From Apostichopus japonicus (lineage: Eukaryota > Echinodermata > Holothuroidea > Aspidochirotida > Stichopodidae): DNA of 64,000 bases. This document shows, piece after piece, positions 37,601-45,106 of this stretch. The position numbers were made by a program, and so were the translations under genes. Numbering within the stretch: the first letter of the stretch is position 1; each line of letters opens with the position of its first letter. The stretch spans positions 9,724,917-9,788,916 of the forward strand of contig NC_092571.1 in NCBI RefSeq assembly GCF_037975245.1, written 5' to 3'. Under the pieces are notes generated by a model. The model was not told where the DNA came from. It did no database searches and worked only from the letters and a program-made list of their open reading frames with translations.

Positions 37601-38383
37601 CTAATAATGACACGTGGAAAACGTGACAGAGGGGTGCCAATCTTGTTAACCCCTGACATGGCAGATTCGGTTAAAGTACTCAACAAAACTCGTCAAATTG
37701 CTGGCGTCGATCCACAAAACCCATACATATTTGCTTGCCCATCAGGAAACTCTGTTCAGCCGCTTCGAGGTTATGATTGTTTGCACAAATACGCGCATTT
37801 GTGTGGGGCCAAAAATCCTGACAGACTGACTGCCACCAATCTGCGCAAGCATTTAGCAACTCTTTCACAAATCCTTAATCTATCCAACACTGAATTAGAA
37901 CAATTGGCCAACCATTTAGGGCATGATGTAACCGTCCACAAGCAGTACTACCGGCTGCCCCAAGACGTCATATTTCTTGCAAAAGTGAGCAAGCTTTTAC
38001 TAACTGCTGAGAAGGGAAAACTTCATGAATTTAAAGGGAGGTCCCTTGAAGAAGTTGAGATTGAGGAAAGCCAACTTCTGTCAGACATAGAAATGTCAGA
38101 CGGAAATGAGAGTGACAACTCTGAATCAAAAGAGCCAACAAAGGCACTTCCAACTAAGAGGGTGAAAATATCTAAAACAATGTGGACAAAAGAGGAAGAG
38201 ACAGCTGTTATTAATGATCCATGCCTTAGAAAGGCTATCAATGCCATGCACCCACCTGTGTCAAAAGATTGCCTTCAAGCAAAGCTAAAGAATTCCTGTC
38301 TTAAGCGCAGGTCCATAGTACAAATAAAGTCCAAAGTATGGAACATCATACAAAAGAATAAGAGGGAACAAATGAAGTATTAA
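23437..38383 (+). CDS. SET-domain / repeat-linker / tyrosine-recombinase-like fusion gene (about 20 exons)
   Basis: Predicted coding exons: 23437-23548, 24702-24861, 25423-25615 (SET); 26299-26343, then eleven 45-nt exons starting at 27418, 27925, 28419, 28893, 29379, 29879, 30367, 30863, 31362, 31857 and 32355; 33356-33392, 33645-33707, 33961-34020, 34406-34455, 34803-34877, 34981-35037; 36149-38383. Junctions have GT-AG sites. Intron phases run 1, 2, 0, then 0 through the array, then 1, 1, 1, 0, 0, 0, so the frame is continuous to the stop at 38381-38383, giving about 1.19 kaa. The last exon reads VPKRLKHLSH in frame before its first Met at 36179, which supports splicing rather than a separate gene. 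The true 5' end is unknown, because the Met at 23437 lies immediately after an acceptor AG. The 34.4-34.9 kb splicing is ambiguous. A two-gene interpretation (SET gene, YR gene) is the main alternative. Confidence 0.75.
26299..26343 (+). CDS. Founder-like 45-nt micro-exon of the linker array
   Basis: Bounded by TTTACACAG and AAG|GTGGGT, it encodes TTSKDNEVHVTEKNK in phase 0. It has the same length, phase and acceptor word as the eleven later exons and aligns residue by residue with TICEANDEIVTANSK, but is strongly diverged. It is probably an early duplicate or the source of the array. Confidence 0.75.
26593..27219. mobile_element. Non-autonomous DNA transposon in an intron of the SET-YR gene
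   Basis: The ends are inverted copies of CAAGGGCGGCGGAA (26593-26606; reverse complement at 27206-27219), flanked by CCATT on both sides (26588-26592 and 27220-27224). The subterminal regions are G- and C-rich. A second element-end motif, CAGGGGCGTAGCCAGG at about 26951, lies inside and suggests nesting. There is no transposase frame. The TIR style resembles hAT-type MITEs, but the 5-bp duplication is shorter than the usual 8 bp. Confidence 0.7.
27240..32585 (+). repeat. Tandem array of ~495-bp units, each carrying one 45-nt exon
   Basis: Eleven units repeat exon plus intron with spacings of 474-507 bp. Each has a TTTACACAG acceptor, a 45-nt exon encoding TICEANDEIVTANSK, and an AAG|GTAGGT donor. 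Exons start at 27418, 27925, 28419, 28893, 29379, 29879, 30367, 30863, 31362, 31857 and 32355. Exons 27925 and 28419 read TENSK in place of TANSK; exon 28893 has Val changed to Phe. Every exon is phase 0 at both ends, so any number can be included. The introns are nearly as conserved as the exons, pointing to recent amplification or gene conversion. Intron ends come in two versions, one with a T-run/G-run block and one with TTTGTATTTGTTATGGTC. The last unit breaks off near 32583. Confidence 0.9.
27418..32399 (+). CDS. Eleven micro-exons encoding tandem 15-residue repeats
   Basis: If all are spliced in, these exons add 165 residues of an acidic, Thr/Asn-rich repeat between the SET domain and the YR domain. 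The exon frame is free of stops in every copy. The minus-strand ORFs of about 68 codons that recur in each unit lie in intron sequence and are only a consequence of repetition. The repeat matches no domain I know; it is probably a flexible spacer whose length may vary between alleles or transcripts. Confidence 0.75.
33356..35037 (+). CDS. Linker exons between the repeat array and the YR exon
   Basis: 33356-33392 (ESISTSTSTSFT, phase 0 to 1), 33645-33707 (EDTGGELYFDADLGKYHNSL, 1 to 1), 33961-34020 (DSNRDEAVFLDELTGNMYSY, 1 to 1), 34406-34455 (GNASTKRKVMTAKRMFK, to phase 0), 34803-34877 (ending KKPILPHEVFIQNLIK) and 34981-35037 (SHPELQPIFERMLEQMKAQ, 0 to 0). Donors are GTATGT, GTAAGT, GTAAGA and similar, and acceptors are CAG/TAG. 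Alternatives near 34.4-34.9 kb include a longer exon to 34472, a 26-nt exon 34584-34609 and a start at 34748; that last route fails to stay in frame unless the T-run at 34818-34825 is one base longer. I prefer 34455 to 34803 because it stays open. Confidence 0.6.
35147..35218 (-). pseudogene. tRNA-like sequence (pseudo-tRNA or SINE head) in an intron
   Basis: The 72-nt minus-strand sequence begins GGCTGAGTAGCTCAGTTGG (A box TAGCTCAGTTGG) and ends CTTGGCC, which pairs with GGCTGAG as a seven-pair acceptor stem including wobbles. It has an anticodon-region CCATAAT like tRNA-Met and a degraded B box (GGTTTAGAATCC). The anticodon loop is one base too long and the T arm is damaged, so it is not a working tRNA. 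It may head a SINE whose body runs toward 35040. Confidence 0.6.
36149..38383 (+). CDS. Terminal exon: zinc-finger-like motifs, tyrosine recombinase core, basic C-terminal module
   Basis: Residues are numbered from the Met at 36179 (734 aa). 1-50: acidic and Ser-rich. 78-97: C2H2-like motif (CLFC...HLETHH). 162-181: CPDC...H....C finger. About 380-600: tyrosine recombinase core with FNRRRPGE (first Arg about 430-432), RGKRDRGVP (Lys481 on the hairpin), TATNLRKH (Arg556, with Thr at the usual His position), LANHLGHD (His582) and HKQYYRLP (Tyr591, nine residues after His582 as in phage integrases). 655-734: basic module beginning near SKTMWTKEEE with Cys and Trp. The exon is intact. I recall the same domain order in multi-copy uncharacterised proteins of fish and corals; that is memory, not a search. 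Role: DNA recombination or transposition, or a domesticated DNA-binding protein. Confidence 0.85.
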   Translation, partial: VPKRLKHLSHMQTTDYDSEECTSTDEEDFSDDYLDAFSESESSTDEESEEESSENEKPSTSKNHSGGVKVSSTYYSKSRKRTWNRQHCCLFCEQNVTKLPRHLETHHADEILVMKAMLLPKRSAERNAILEEIRKKGDNAYNCRVLKEGKGKLLVYKRPKLGTMHVEDYIPCPDCQGYFAKKSLWRHQKKCTLKKAKENPTTSRTAQCQKAGRALLPTKSPCSAKLQEILAGMRTDSVVVTIRADSWICKLGEHHCDDSSTINHNIVSERMRRIARLLLETQQINASIKSAKDLVDPAHFDDVILGVNICSGFDTSNQNFEAPTLAKKLGQSLTTLAEIVIAESIKSSDTLQECKAEQFLKLKNLQWKQRIATKVYKQQCKQKWQKPKKVPLTADTVKLNQLLTNQVCTTKEKLQGNEVSTSTWRELASLTLAQLIMFNRRRPGETQYLRMSDYLEQTKKKREFQDEIFESLPIAQKLAAKRLTLIMTRGKRDRGVPILLTPDMADSVKVLNKTRQIAGVDPQNPYIFACPSGNSVQPLRGYDCLHKYAHLCGAKNPDRLTATNLRKHLATLSQILNLSNTELEQLANHLGHDVTVHKQYYRLPQDVIFLAKVSKLLLTAEKGKLHEFKGRSLEEVEIEESQLLSDIEMSDGNESDNSESKEPTKALPTKRVKISKTMWTKEEETAVINDPCLRKAINAMHPPVSKDCLQAKLKNSCLKRRSIVQIKSKVWNIIQKNKREQMKY

Positions 38384-40800
38384 AGACAGCTTGTTCTACT
38401 CTTCCTCAGCAACAGTAGTGTAAACATGTGTGGTTTCTAAAAATTATCCCCAAATTTTAAAGACCCTCACATACTTTAAGCAAGATTCCTCACTGTATGC
38501 ATTGTAGGCCATGGGTACACTTAGTAGAAGTGCTTATTGTAGCGAGCTTCAAGAGATTTCCAATGCAGATCTTTCATTAAATTTTCTTTCTTTTTAAAGC
38601 TTATTACGATAAAGCTAAAAAGTTGTCTCCATACACTATCATATTTGTACAGTTGCTTATCACTGACATTTGTAAGTCCTTTGTGAAATTTGAACTTTAT
38701 TCCTTTACAGGCACATACAAACATGTGATTTGTATGTCAAATTTTCATATGATTACAATTGGATATTTCTGAATGAATATAGTATTAGTATACCACTTTC
38801 ATCATACAGCAAATTGTAACCATTAGTGTAATTATAGTATTTTCTTAAAGTGAGGGGGGGTGGGATTTTGGAATGATTGCAAATATTCATTTTTAGTATC
38901 TTTTCAGTAAAAAAGTGCATTTGATTTGGAATGCCAAATGAGAAAACAAATGAAGGAGCTCGCCCCCTCAACTTGCATGTATCCTTAACATGGTACAGCC
39001 AGCTGTACCTCTGGCACAAATTACTAAATTGTTCAGATTTTGACAGACTCACCACAGACATGACACATGATCTTAAATATCATGATTCGTTTTCATATCG
39101 CTGAGGAAAACCATAAAAGTAACATCCATACACTATCATATTGGGTTTTTTTTCACCAACGTTTGTAAGTCACAAGAGTCATGTTCTTGGACAGTACTAA
39201 TTCAACATTAGAATAATAACATACCTGTTTACATGTGTTGCTATAATGAATTTTAAAACAAAATTGTTGTTTGTTCATATAACTGCTAAATTTGTTGTTA
39301 ATTTTTCTGCATAGCGTCTAATTGACACTTGATTGGTTATTTTAATTAAGCAAACTATTTTATGATTATTATGAATTTTATATCCCCCTTAAAGCGGATT
39401 TTACAATATGCTATCTCTAATGTAATACATTGATGCTTGCATATGGTAACATTCTTTAGCAGCATAAAAGTAACATACACTACACTATGATATTGGTGCA
39501 TTTCTCTTCATTTTTCACTGAAGTTGGTAGTAAATCCTTTGTAAAATTTTTAACTCATCATACCTTTACAGGCTCTTTTGAATTGTGATTTCTATATAAA
39601 CTTTTTCATGAATAAATTGAATATTTGAATTCTGAATTTATATTGTATAACAATTCTATTGTACAGCAAATTGATGCCTTAAGTGTAATTAATTCAGTTT
39701 AATTGTACATTGTATTGAAAGTTTGAAAGCATTGTAGATACAGTTTATCAATTTTTATTTCCCTGACTGGAGAAGCTGTACGTATTCTTAGTATGGCACT
39801 GTAAGGTTTTACCGAATAATTCAAACATGAAAGAGGGAACATTTGCAGACTACTGACATTTCAAAATTTTCAAGAATCTTGTTGTTCTTCGACAATAGTA
39901 ATTCAACATTAGAATAATAACATACCTTCATTTTGTTTGTTTACATGTGTTACAATAATGCATTTTAAATGAAAATTGTTGTTTATTCATATAATTGCTA
40001 AAAAGCAATTGTCACTTTTCTACTTAGCATTTAATTGACACTTGATTGGTTATTTTGATTCAAATATTTCATCATTATTAGGGATTCTGTATCCACCTTA
40101 AGCGGATTTTAAAATATGCTAACTCTAATGTAATACATTGATGATTGCATATGGTAACATTCTTTTGCAGCATAAAAGTAACATACACTACATTATCATA
40201 TTGGTGCAATTTTCTTCATTTTTCACTGACGTTTGTAGTAAATCCTTTGTGAAATCTTAACTCATCATTCCTTTACAGGCTCTTTTAAATGTGATTTCTA
40301 TATAAACTTTGTCATGAATAAATTGAATATTTGAATTCTGAATTTATATTGTATTACAATTCTATTGTAATTAATTCAATTTAATTGTACATTGTATTGA
40401 AAGTTTGAAAGCATTGTAGATACAGTTTATCAATTTCTATTTCCCTGACTGAAGAAGCTGTACGTATTCTTAGTATGGCACTGTACGGTTTTACCAAATC
40501 ATTCAAACATGAGAGAGGGAACATATGCAGACTATTCAGGAATCTAGTGCTTTAAATTTGATAAATTAATTGGGTCATTTTCATCAGGAGTTGTGAAATT
40601 TAATTCCTGTTCACTTTACAAAAGCTTGTTATTATTATTGAAGTCATTTGTTACATATATATTTTCAACATGTTACTCCCAAGTCAGTGGTAGTTTATTA
40701 TGCAATTTAGTTACTTCCTGTGTATACCGTTAAAACGTTATGATATTGTTATTTACAGGAATGTTAAATAAATTTTGGAATCTTGATACTATTTTCTTTT
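38384..40800 (+). repeat. 3' flank of SET-YR gene with ~700-bp tandem duplication
   Basis: 39183-39883 and 39884-40560 are direct duplicates with a period near 701 bp (shared blocks AGTAATTCAACATTAGAATA, CTAATGTAATACATTGATG, TGAATAAATTGAATATTTG and GGCACTGTA). A more decayed partial copy lies at about 38560-38780. AATAAA signals lie in both copies (about 39609 and 40316) and at 40767-40772. No ORF is convincing, so the region is probably 3' UTR and downstream sequence. Confidence 0.75.
40767..40772 (+). terminator. Candidate polyadenylation signal
   Basis: AATAAA in the context ATGTTAAATAAATTTTGG, followed by a T-rich stretch. It is the last plausible signal downstream of the SET-YR gene; earlier AATAAA copies in the tandem duplication compete with it. 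Confidence 0.35.
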
Positions 40801-41555
40801 TCATTGTTTTTGAATGTCATCAGTGTTGTTATTCCTAACTTAATTGAGGAATTCTACCCCAAGTAAACATAGGGTGCAATCAGCTCTACCCCTTCACAAA
40901 CAAGGCAATTTAACTGTTTGATTTACGCATTCCCCAAAACTGCTACAAATATATTGTGCAGTTTTGTTCATACACATAAACATCTTTTAGTGGGTGAATT
41001 TCTTTCACCGTAGCCTTTAAAGGCATTGAAGACTCGCCACAAACCGCGTGCAGCCAATCTGAAAAAGTTAACTCTCTGTTGCTTGCAAGTAACGTTTTGT
41101 TCATGTTGCTACAAAATGCAGACAGTAATGAAACGTGATACCTTAATTGTTATCTTTAGCTGGACCTGAGATGTCCATCGCTGTATGGTTTGTACACTGT
41201 GCTGTGGGTATTAACGGCAGCTGTATGTACTGACTGTACACTAGTGTCTAATTACCGACGGCAGCAAGCTGTGTGTATTTTCGGGGATCAATGGTGGTGT
41301 TTAACACTTCTGTTACACCTCATTTGAAACTATATAGGTCAAAGTACCGGCATTTAGACGTCATTTTTGCGAGAGTCTTCACACCCGTTATGTTTTTTTT
41401 TTTTTTTATGCAGCCGCACATTGGTTGAAAAATATTCTTGTAATATTACATGTCCTTGCCTAGCGTGTGATATCATGGTGGCTGTCTCGTATTCCATTTA
41501 TGGTTGATGCAAAAGTTTTCATTATAAAGATGAATACATTGTGTGTCAGTTAATA
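40801..41555. other. No gene seen
   Basis: AT-rich sequence with a T-run near 41393-41407. No exon or repeat family recognised. Confidence 0.35.
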
Positions 41556-41563
41556 CATTTTGA

Positions 41564-41927
41564 CAAGGGCGTAGGAACCGGGGGGCTGGGGGGCGCCAGC
41601 CCCCCAGTGAAAAATGTGGAGGGGCGGAAGTATCATTCCGCCCCCCCGCTCCGCAAGTCAGAAAACCCCTTTCTCATTTCCAAATGAGAAAAAAAATCTC
41701 ATTTGGAGCACCAAATTGCATCTAAGGCCAGGTGAAAATAAAAAATTAAGTTTACAAAATGGAGTTGGTGTTGAAGTGTGCTATATTGCACCAAATTGCA
41801 TCTGAGGCCACCTGGAAATGCAAAAAATTCCAAAGGGGAGGGGGACACCCCCTCCCCTTAGACCCCTCCCCCAGGCCGGCCATCAGTCTTCAGCCCCCCC
41901 ACTCAAAATTACCTTCCTACGCCACTG
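41564..41927. mobile_element. hAT-type MITE with perfect 8-bp target-site duplication
   Basis: The 364-bp element has ends CAAGGGCGTAGGAA and, on the other strand, CAGTGGCGTAGGAAGG. It is flanked by CATTTTGA at 41556-41563 and again at 41928-41935. Eight-bp duplications and CA...TG-type short TIRs are typical of hAT transposons. A subterminal GC hairpin (GGGGGGCTGG / CCAGCCCCCC) lies near 41580-41607. No transposase frame is present, so it was mobilised in trans. Confidence 0.9.
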
Positions 41928-41935
41928 CATTTTGA

Positions 41936-43662
41936 GGATATTTGTACCAAGAAACACTTTGCGAAAAAAGCCTCCTAGATTGCCACTTTCCAGGCACTTG
42001 AGTAACATGTACAATTTCTTTATTTTGAGATCTCATGATTTGAGAAATGTCCACTTAAACAAAACATGTCAATAACGCACTTGTACCTATTGTTACGTAA
42101 ATAACCAGATATGAAAGCACTGTCATTAGGCCATTCTGATGGTACCTGTGGTTGCCTACTTATAAGGGTGGGTGGGTGGTTGGGGGTGGGCTGAACGGTT
42201 GGGCCCCGTAGGGTACGGGGTGTGGCAGTTCAGGTCAGTCTGTGTTTGGTTTGTGTCCTCCTCACACAAAAGCCTTCTGCATCATCATATCGACCAACCG
42301 TTAGAACTGATGACACTATTTTCGCCTGCTTTTTCTGAGATGTAAGGGCAGGTCTGGGTTCATGAGCGTCTATACTTTGCCCTTATCGGCTCAAGTTTCA
42401 TGCATGAATAGTTACAATACCAGGATCAGGATTGGTCGTCTTTCGATGCCACTTCTTTTGCTTGAAGTTTGCACTTGTTTCCATGCGCACATGTACAATG
42501 TCCTAGTCATGTTAAAGATAAAAAATTGTTGGCATAAGAATTAAGTATTTAATTCACTATGTTCAAGTGGTATTACATGCGCACTAAAGATACCACAAAA
42601 ACTGAGACTTGACAAATGGAAGTACTTTTATTACGTATTACTTACAATGTGAATGTACATCACATTTAGGCGATTAATATGAAACACGTCCCGGGTGGGC
42701 CTTGGCTCGATTGTTATAAATGTAAGGACAATTTGATGGTTCTTCGAACCAAAAGTGGGGGGGGGGGACATTTAGTGTTATGTGAGGGGACAGGCCCCTC
42801 CCTCTCCCCTTGTATTGTTGTCCATGCCTAATTTATTGTTTAGATTTGCAAAATAACGAATTATTATTTTTCGCTTGTAACTGCTATTACACTTGGAGGT
42901 GGCACATTTTCAAACGACATATTTGCCTGCGGGTAGCAGATGCTGTTGGCTATGAAGTCAGATCTTTAGTGAAGTGTTTGAACTGGGTACATATACATGG
43001 ACTATTTTTATTGCGATTACGCTTAGTCGTGATAGTTGGTTAGAAGATGAGTTGGACTGCTATATGACCCTGTTTGGCCTCCTCTACTCACTTTCAAAAA
43101 TATAAACCTGTGTCAATGTCTCACATGAGAAACTTACTGTTGATATAAATTTTCAAGCTTCAGTGAATTATGTGAATAGCATTCTTTGTAGTAATTTTGA
43201 AAGTGTATTTTAAAAGATGAGAAGGATAATTTAACTTCATAAAAGGTGTTCATGCAAATAAACATAGGAGACTCCTTCCAACTTACCTTGAACCAGTACC
43301 GTATAGGGCCATGCTATGACTAATGTTCTCTAACACACCACCATTTGTTAGACATGTTTGTAACTTAGGCAGAAGATTCAGTTAATATCAGACAACACTG
43401 TTGTGGGACAGTTCATAATAGAGGGCGATGTTGAAATTTTGCTATATTCACGTTTATACACAAATGAACCAAGAATAGATTCACTTTTTGGACAAATTAT
43501 GTTTTGCTGTATATGAACTATAATAATCAAATTAAGCGTTTTGGAGTTTTTGAATGCATAATCACTTGTAGGACGACCAACAAGTGCACGTTACACAGAA
43601 AACTGACCCACAAATGCAGGTGTGTATTGTCCCACTTGTCCAACATATGTATGGCTAGTAAG
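41936..43662. other. No gene seen
   Basis: G-rich patch at 42165-42240 and a G-run at 42757-42767. Short ORFs have no domain or splice support. Confidence 0.35.
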
Positions 43663-43893
43663 AACATACATACATACATACATACATACATACATACATA
43701 CATACATACATACATACATACATACATACATACATACATACATACATACATACATACATACATACATACACACATACACGCATACATACATACATACATA
43801 CATACATACATACATACATACATACATACATACATACATACATACATACATACATACATACATACATACATACATACATACATACATACATAC
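43663..43893. repeat. (CATA)n microsatellite
   Basis: About 230 bp of ACAT repeat with one interruption near 43769-43784 (ACACATACACGCATAC). All long ORFs here are its translations. Confidence 0.98.
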
Positions 43894-44097
43894 ACACAAC
43901 CACACACACCCGTAGCTGCAACCCCAGCAAAGACCAGAATCGGATGGAATCTGGAAGAGGAAGGAGGGGGAAGGGTGGATTGGTAAGTGCATATACTTTA
44001 CGGCCTAAGTAGGGGAGCACTGTCCTACGTGAGTTGAAAAGGCAACATGGCCAAATAATATTGAACCCACAATCTATCATACTATATTAGAAGGACT

Positions 44098-44727
44098 CGC
44101 ACCATCTTGTCTTAAACACAGTCGTATGCTTGCTGAAATACTGACTTAGTTCTATAGACTAGCTCGTCAAAAACGATATAGAAACAAATCCTATGAAACT
44201 ATGTGCCAGCCCTACATGTATGCTGTATCTCAAGAAGGAAATGAACAACAGTTGACGCCGTGTGTAGTTTAGCTCGAATATTGTCAGCCACTTCCTGAAA
44301 TCTGAATACGGTTCCAATAAAGCAATATTTGCTTCCTTGAAAAGATATAATTATAATAAAATATATAAAAAACATAACATTTTATGTCAGCTCTGAACTT
44401 ATTTTCCAAGGAGATCTTCGAAGAGGAATAAAAAACCGAATCTTAGATAGGTCGAGCTTTGCGTGAAGCAATATACCAGCAAATATAATAAAAAATTAAA
44501 TAAAAAAAAAGGAAAATGGATATTTGATCACAACTTCAATACGTCTACCTTGGTTAAGTTAAATAATAATGTAAGGTTAATAGATTCGCTCTTTTTTATA
44601 TATATATATATATTTCCATTTCCGCTAGGCCCACATTGCTATGGTACCATAACGTTCTAGTTGTGTGTTTACGGTGCCTATCAAATGTAGCATATGTCAA
44701 AATCTGCTCTTTGTTTATTCCAAAGCT
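44098..44727 (-). repeat. Dispersed repeat B, right copy (inverted)
   Basis: Reverse complement of 8677-9258 in collinear blocks. This copy has gained an A-rich insertion near 44485-44515 and a short (TA)n tract at about 44597-44612. Confidence 0.85.
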
Positions 44728-44800
44728 GTAAATATTGCATGTATTATATAATTTCATATTATGTAACATAACGTTTAGTTGCTTTTCTATTTATTTCTAT

Positions 44801-44801
<1 letters not shown>

Positions 44802-44852
<51 letters not shown>

Positions 44853-45029
44853 AAATAAATAAAGAATGCACACCAGAAAATTTCCACTTCACGACCGGTT
44901 TCGTCCTTTTGGGACTCATCAGGCGAAGGTAGGAATCGAACGCCGTACCACTCGACCACATTTACACGCATTCACAGCAGTAAAATCACTTGGCTCGCCT
45001 ATAAAGAGTGGTTATTCTTTGTAAAATTG

Positions 45030-45098
<69 letters not shown>
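44802..45098 (-). mobile_element. Penelope-like element terminal remnant within (TA)n
   Basis: Bases 44849-45018 form a compact block between two (TA)n tracts (44802-44846 and about 45030-45098). On the minus strand it contains a complete hammerhead ribozyme (44882-44935). The plus-strand words ACGACCGGTTTCGTCC and GGGACTCATCAG are characteristic of Penelope-like element ends, where hammerheads are well known. No RT or GIY-YIG coding sequence is left, so this is a terminal fragment, possibly inserted into a TA tract. Confidence 0.75.
44882..44935 (-). ncRNA. Hammerhead ribozyme (type I, short stem III)
   Basis: Read on the minus strand: stem I 5' strand TTCC, bulge, CTTCGC; core CTGATGA (44922-44916); stem II GTCC-CAAAA-GGAC (44915-44903); core GAAA (44902-44899); stem III ACC/GGT (44899-44894, the first A shared with GAAA) with no loop; cleavage-site C at 44893 after GGT; stem I 3' strand GTGAAG (44892-44887), then GGAA. 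All conserved core positions are present, and stem I pairs CTTCGC with GTGAAG (one wobble) and TTCC with GGAA beyond an internal loop. Cleavage is predicted between 44893 and 44892. Such minimal stem III forms are typical of Penelope-like elements and are thought to work best as dimers. Confidence 0.88.
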
Positions 45099-45101
<3 letters not shown>

Positions 45102-45106
45102 GTCAT

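Noticed and set aside
36546-38247. Antisense ORFs over the YR exon
   Set aside because: Shadow frames of a strongly supported coding exon.
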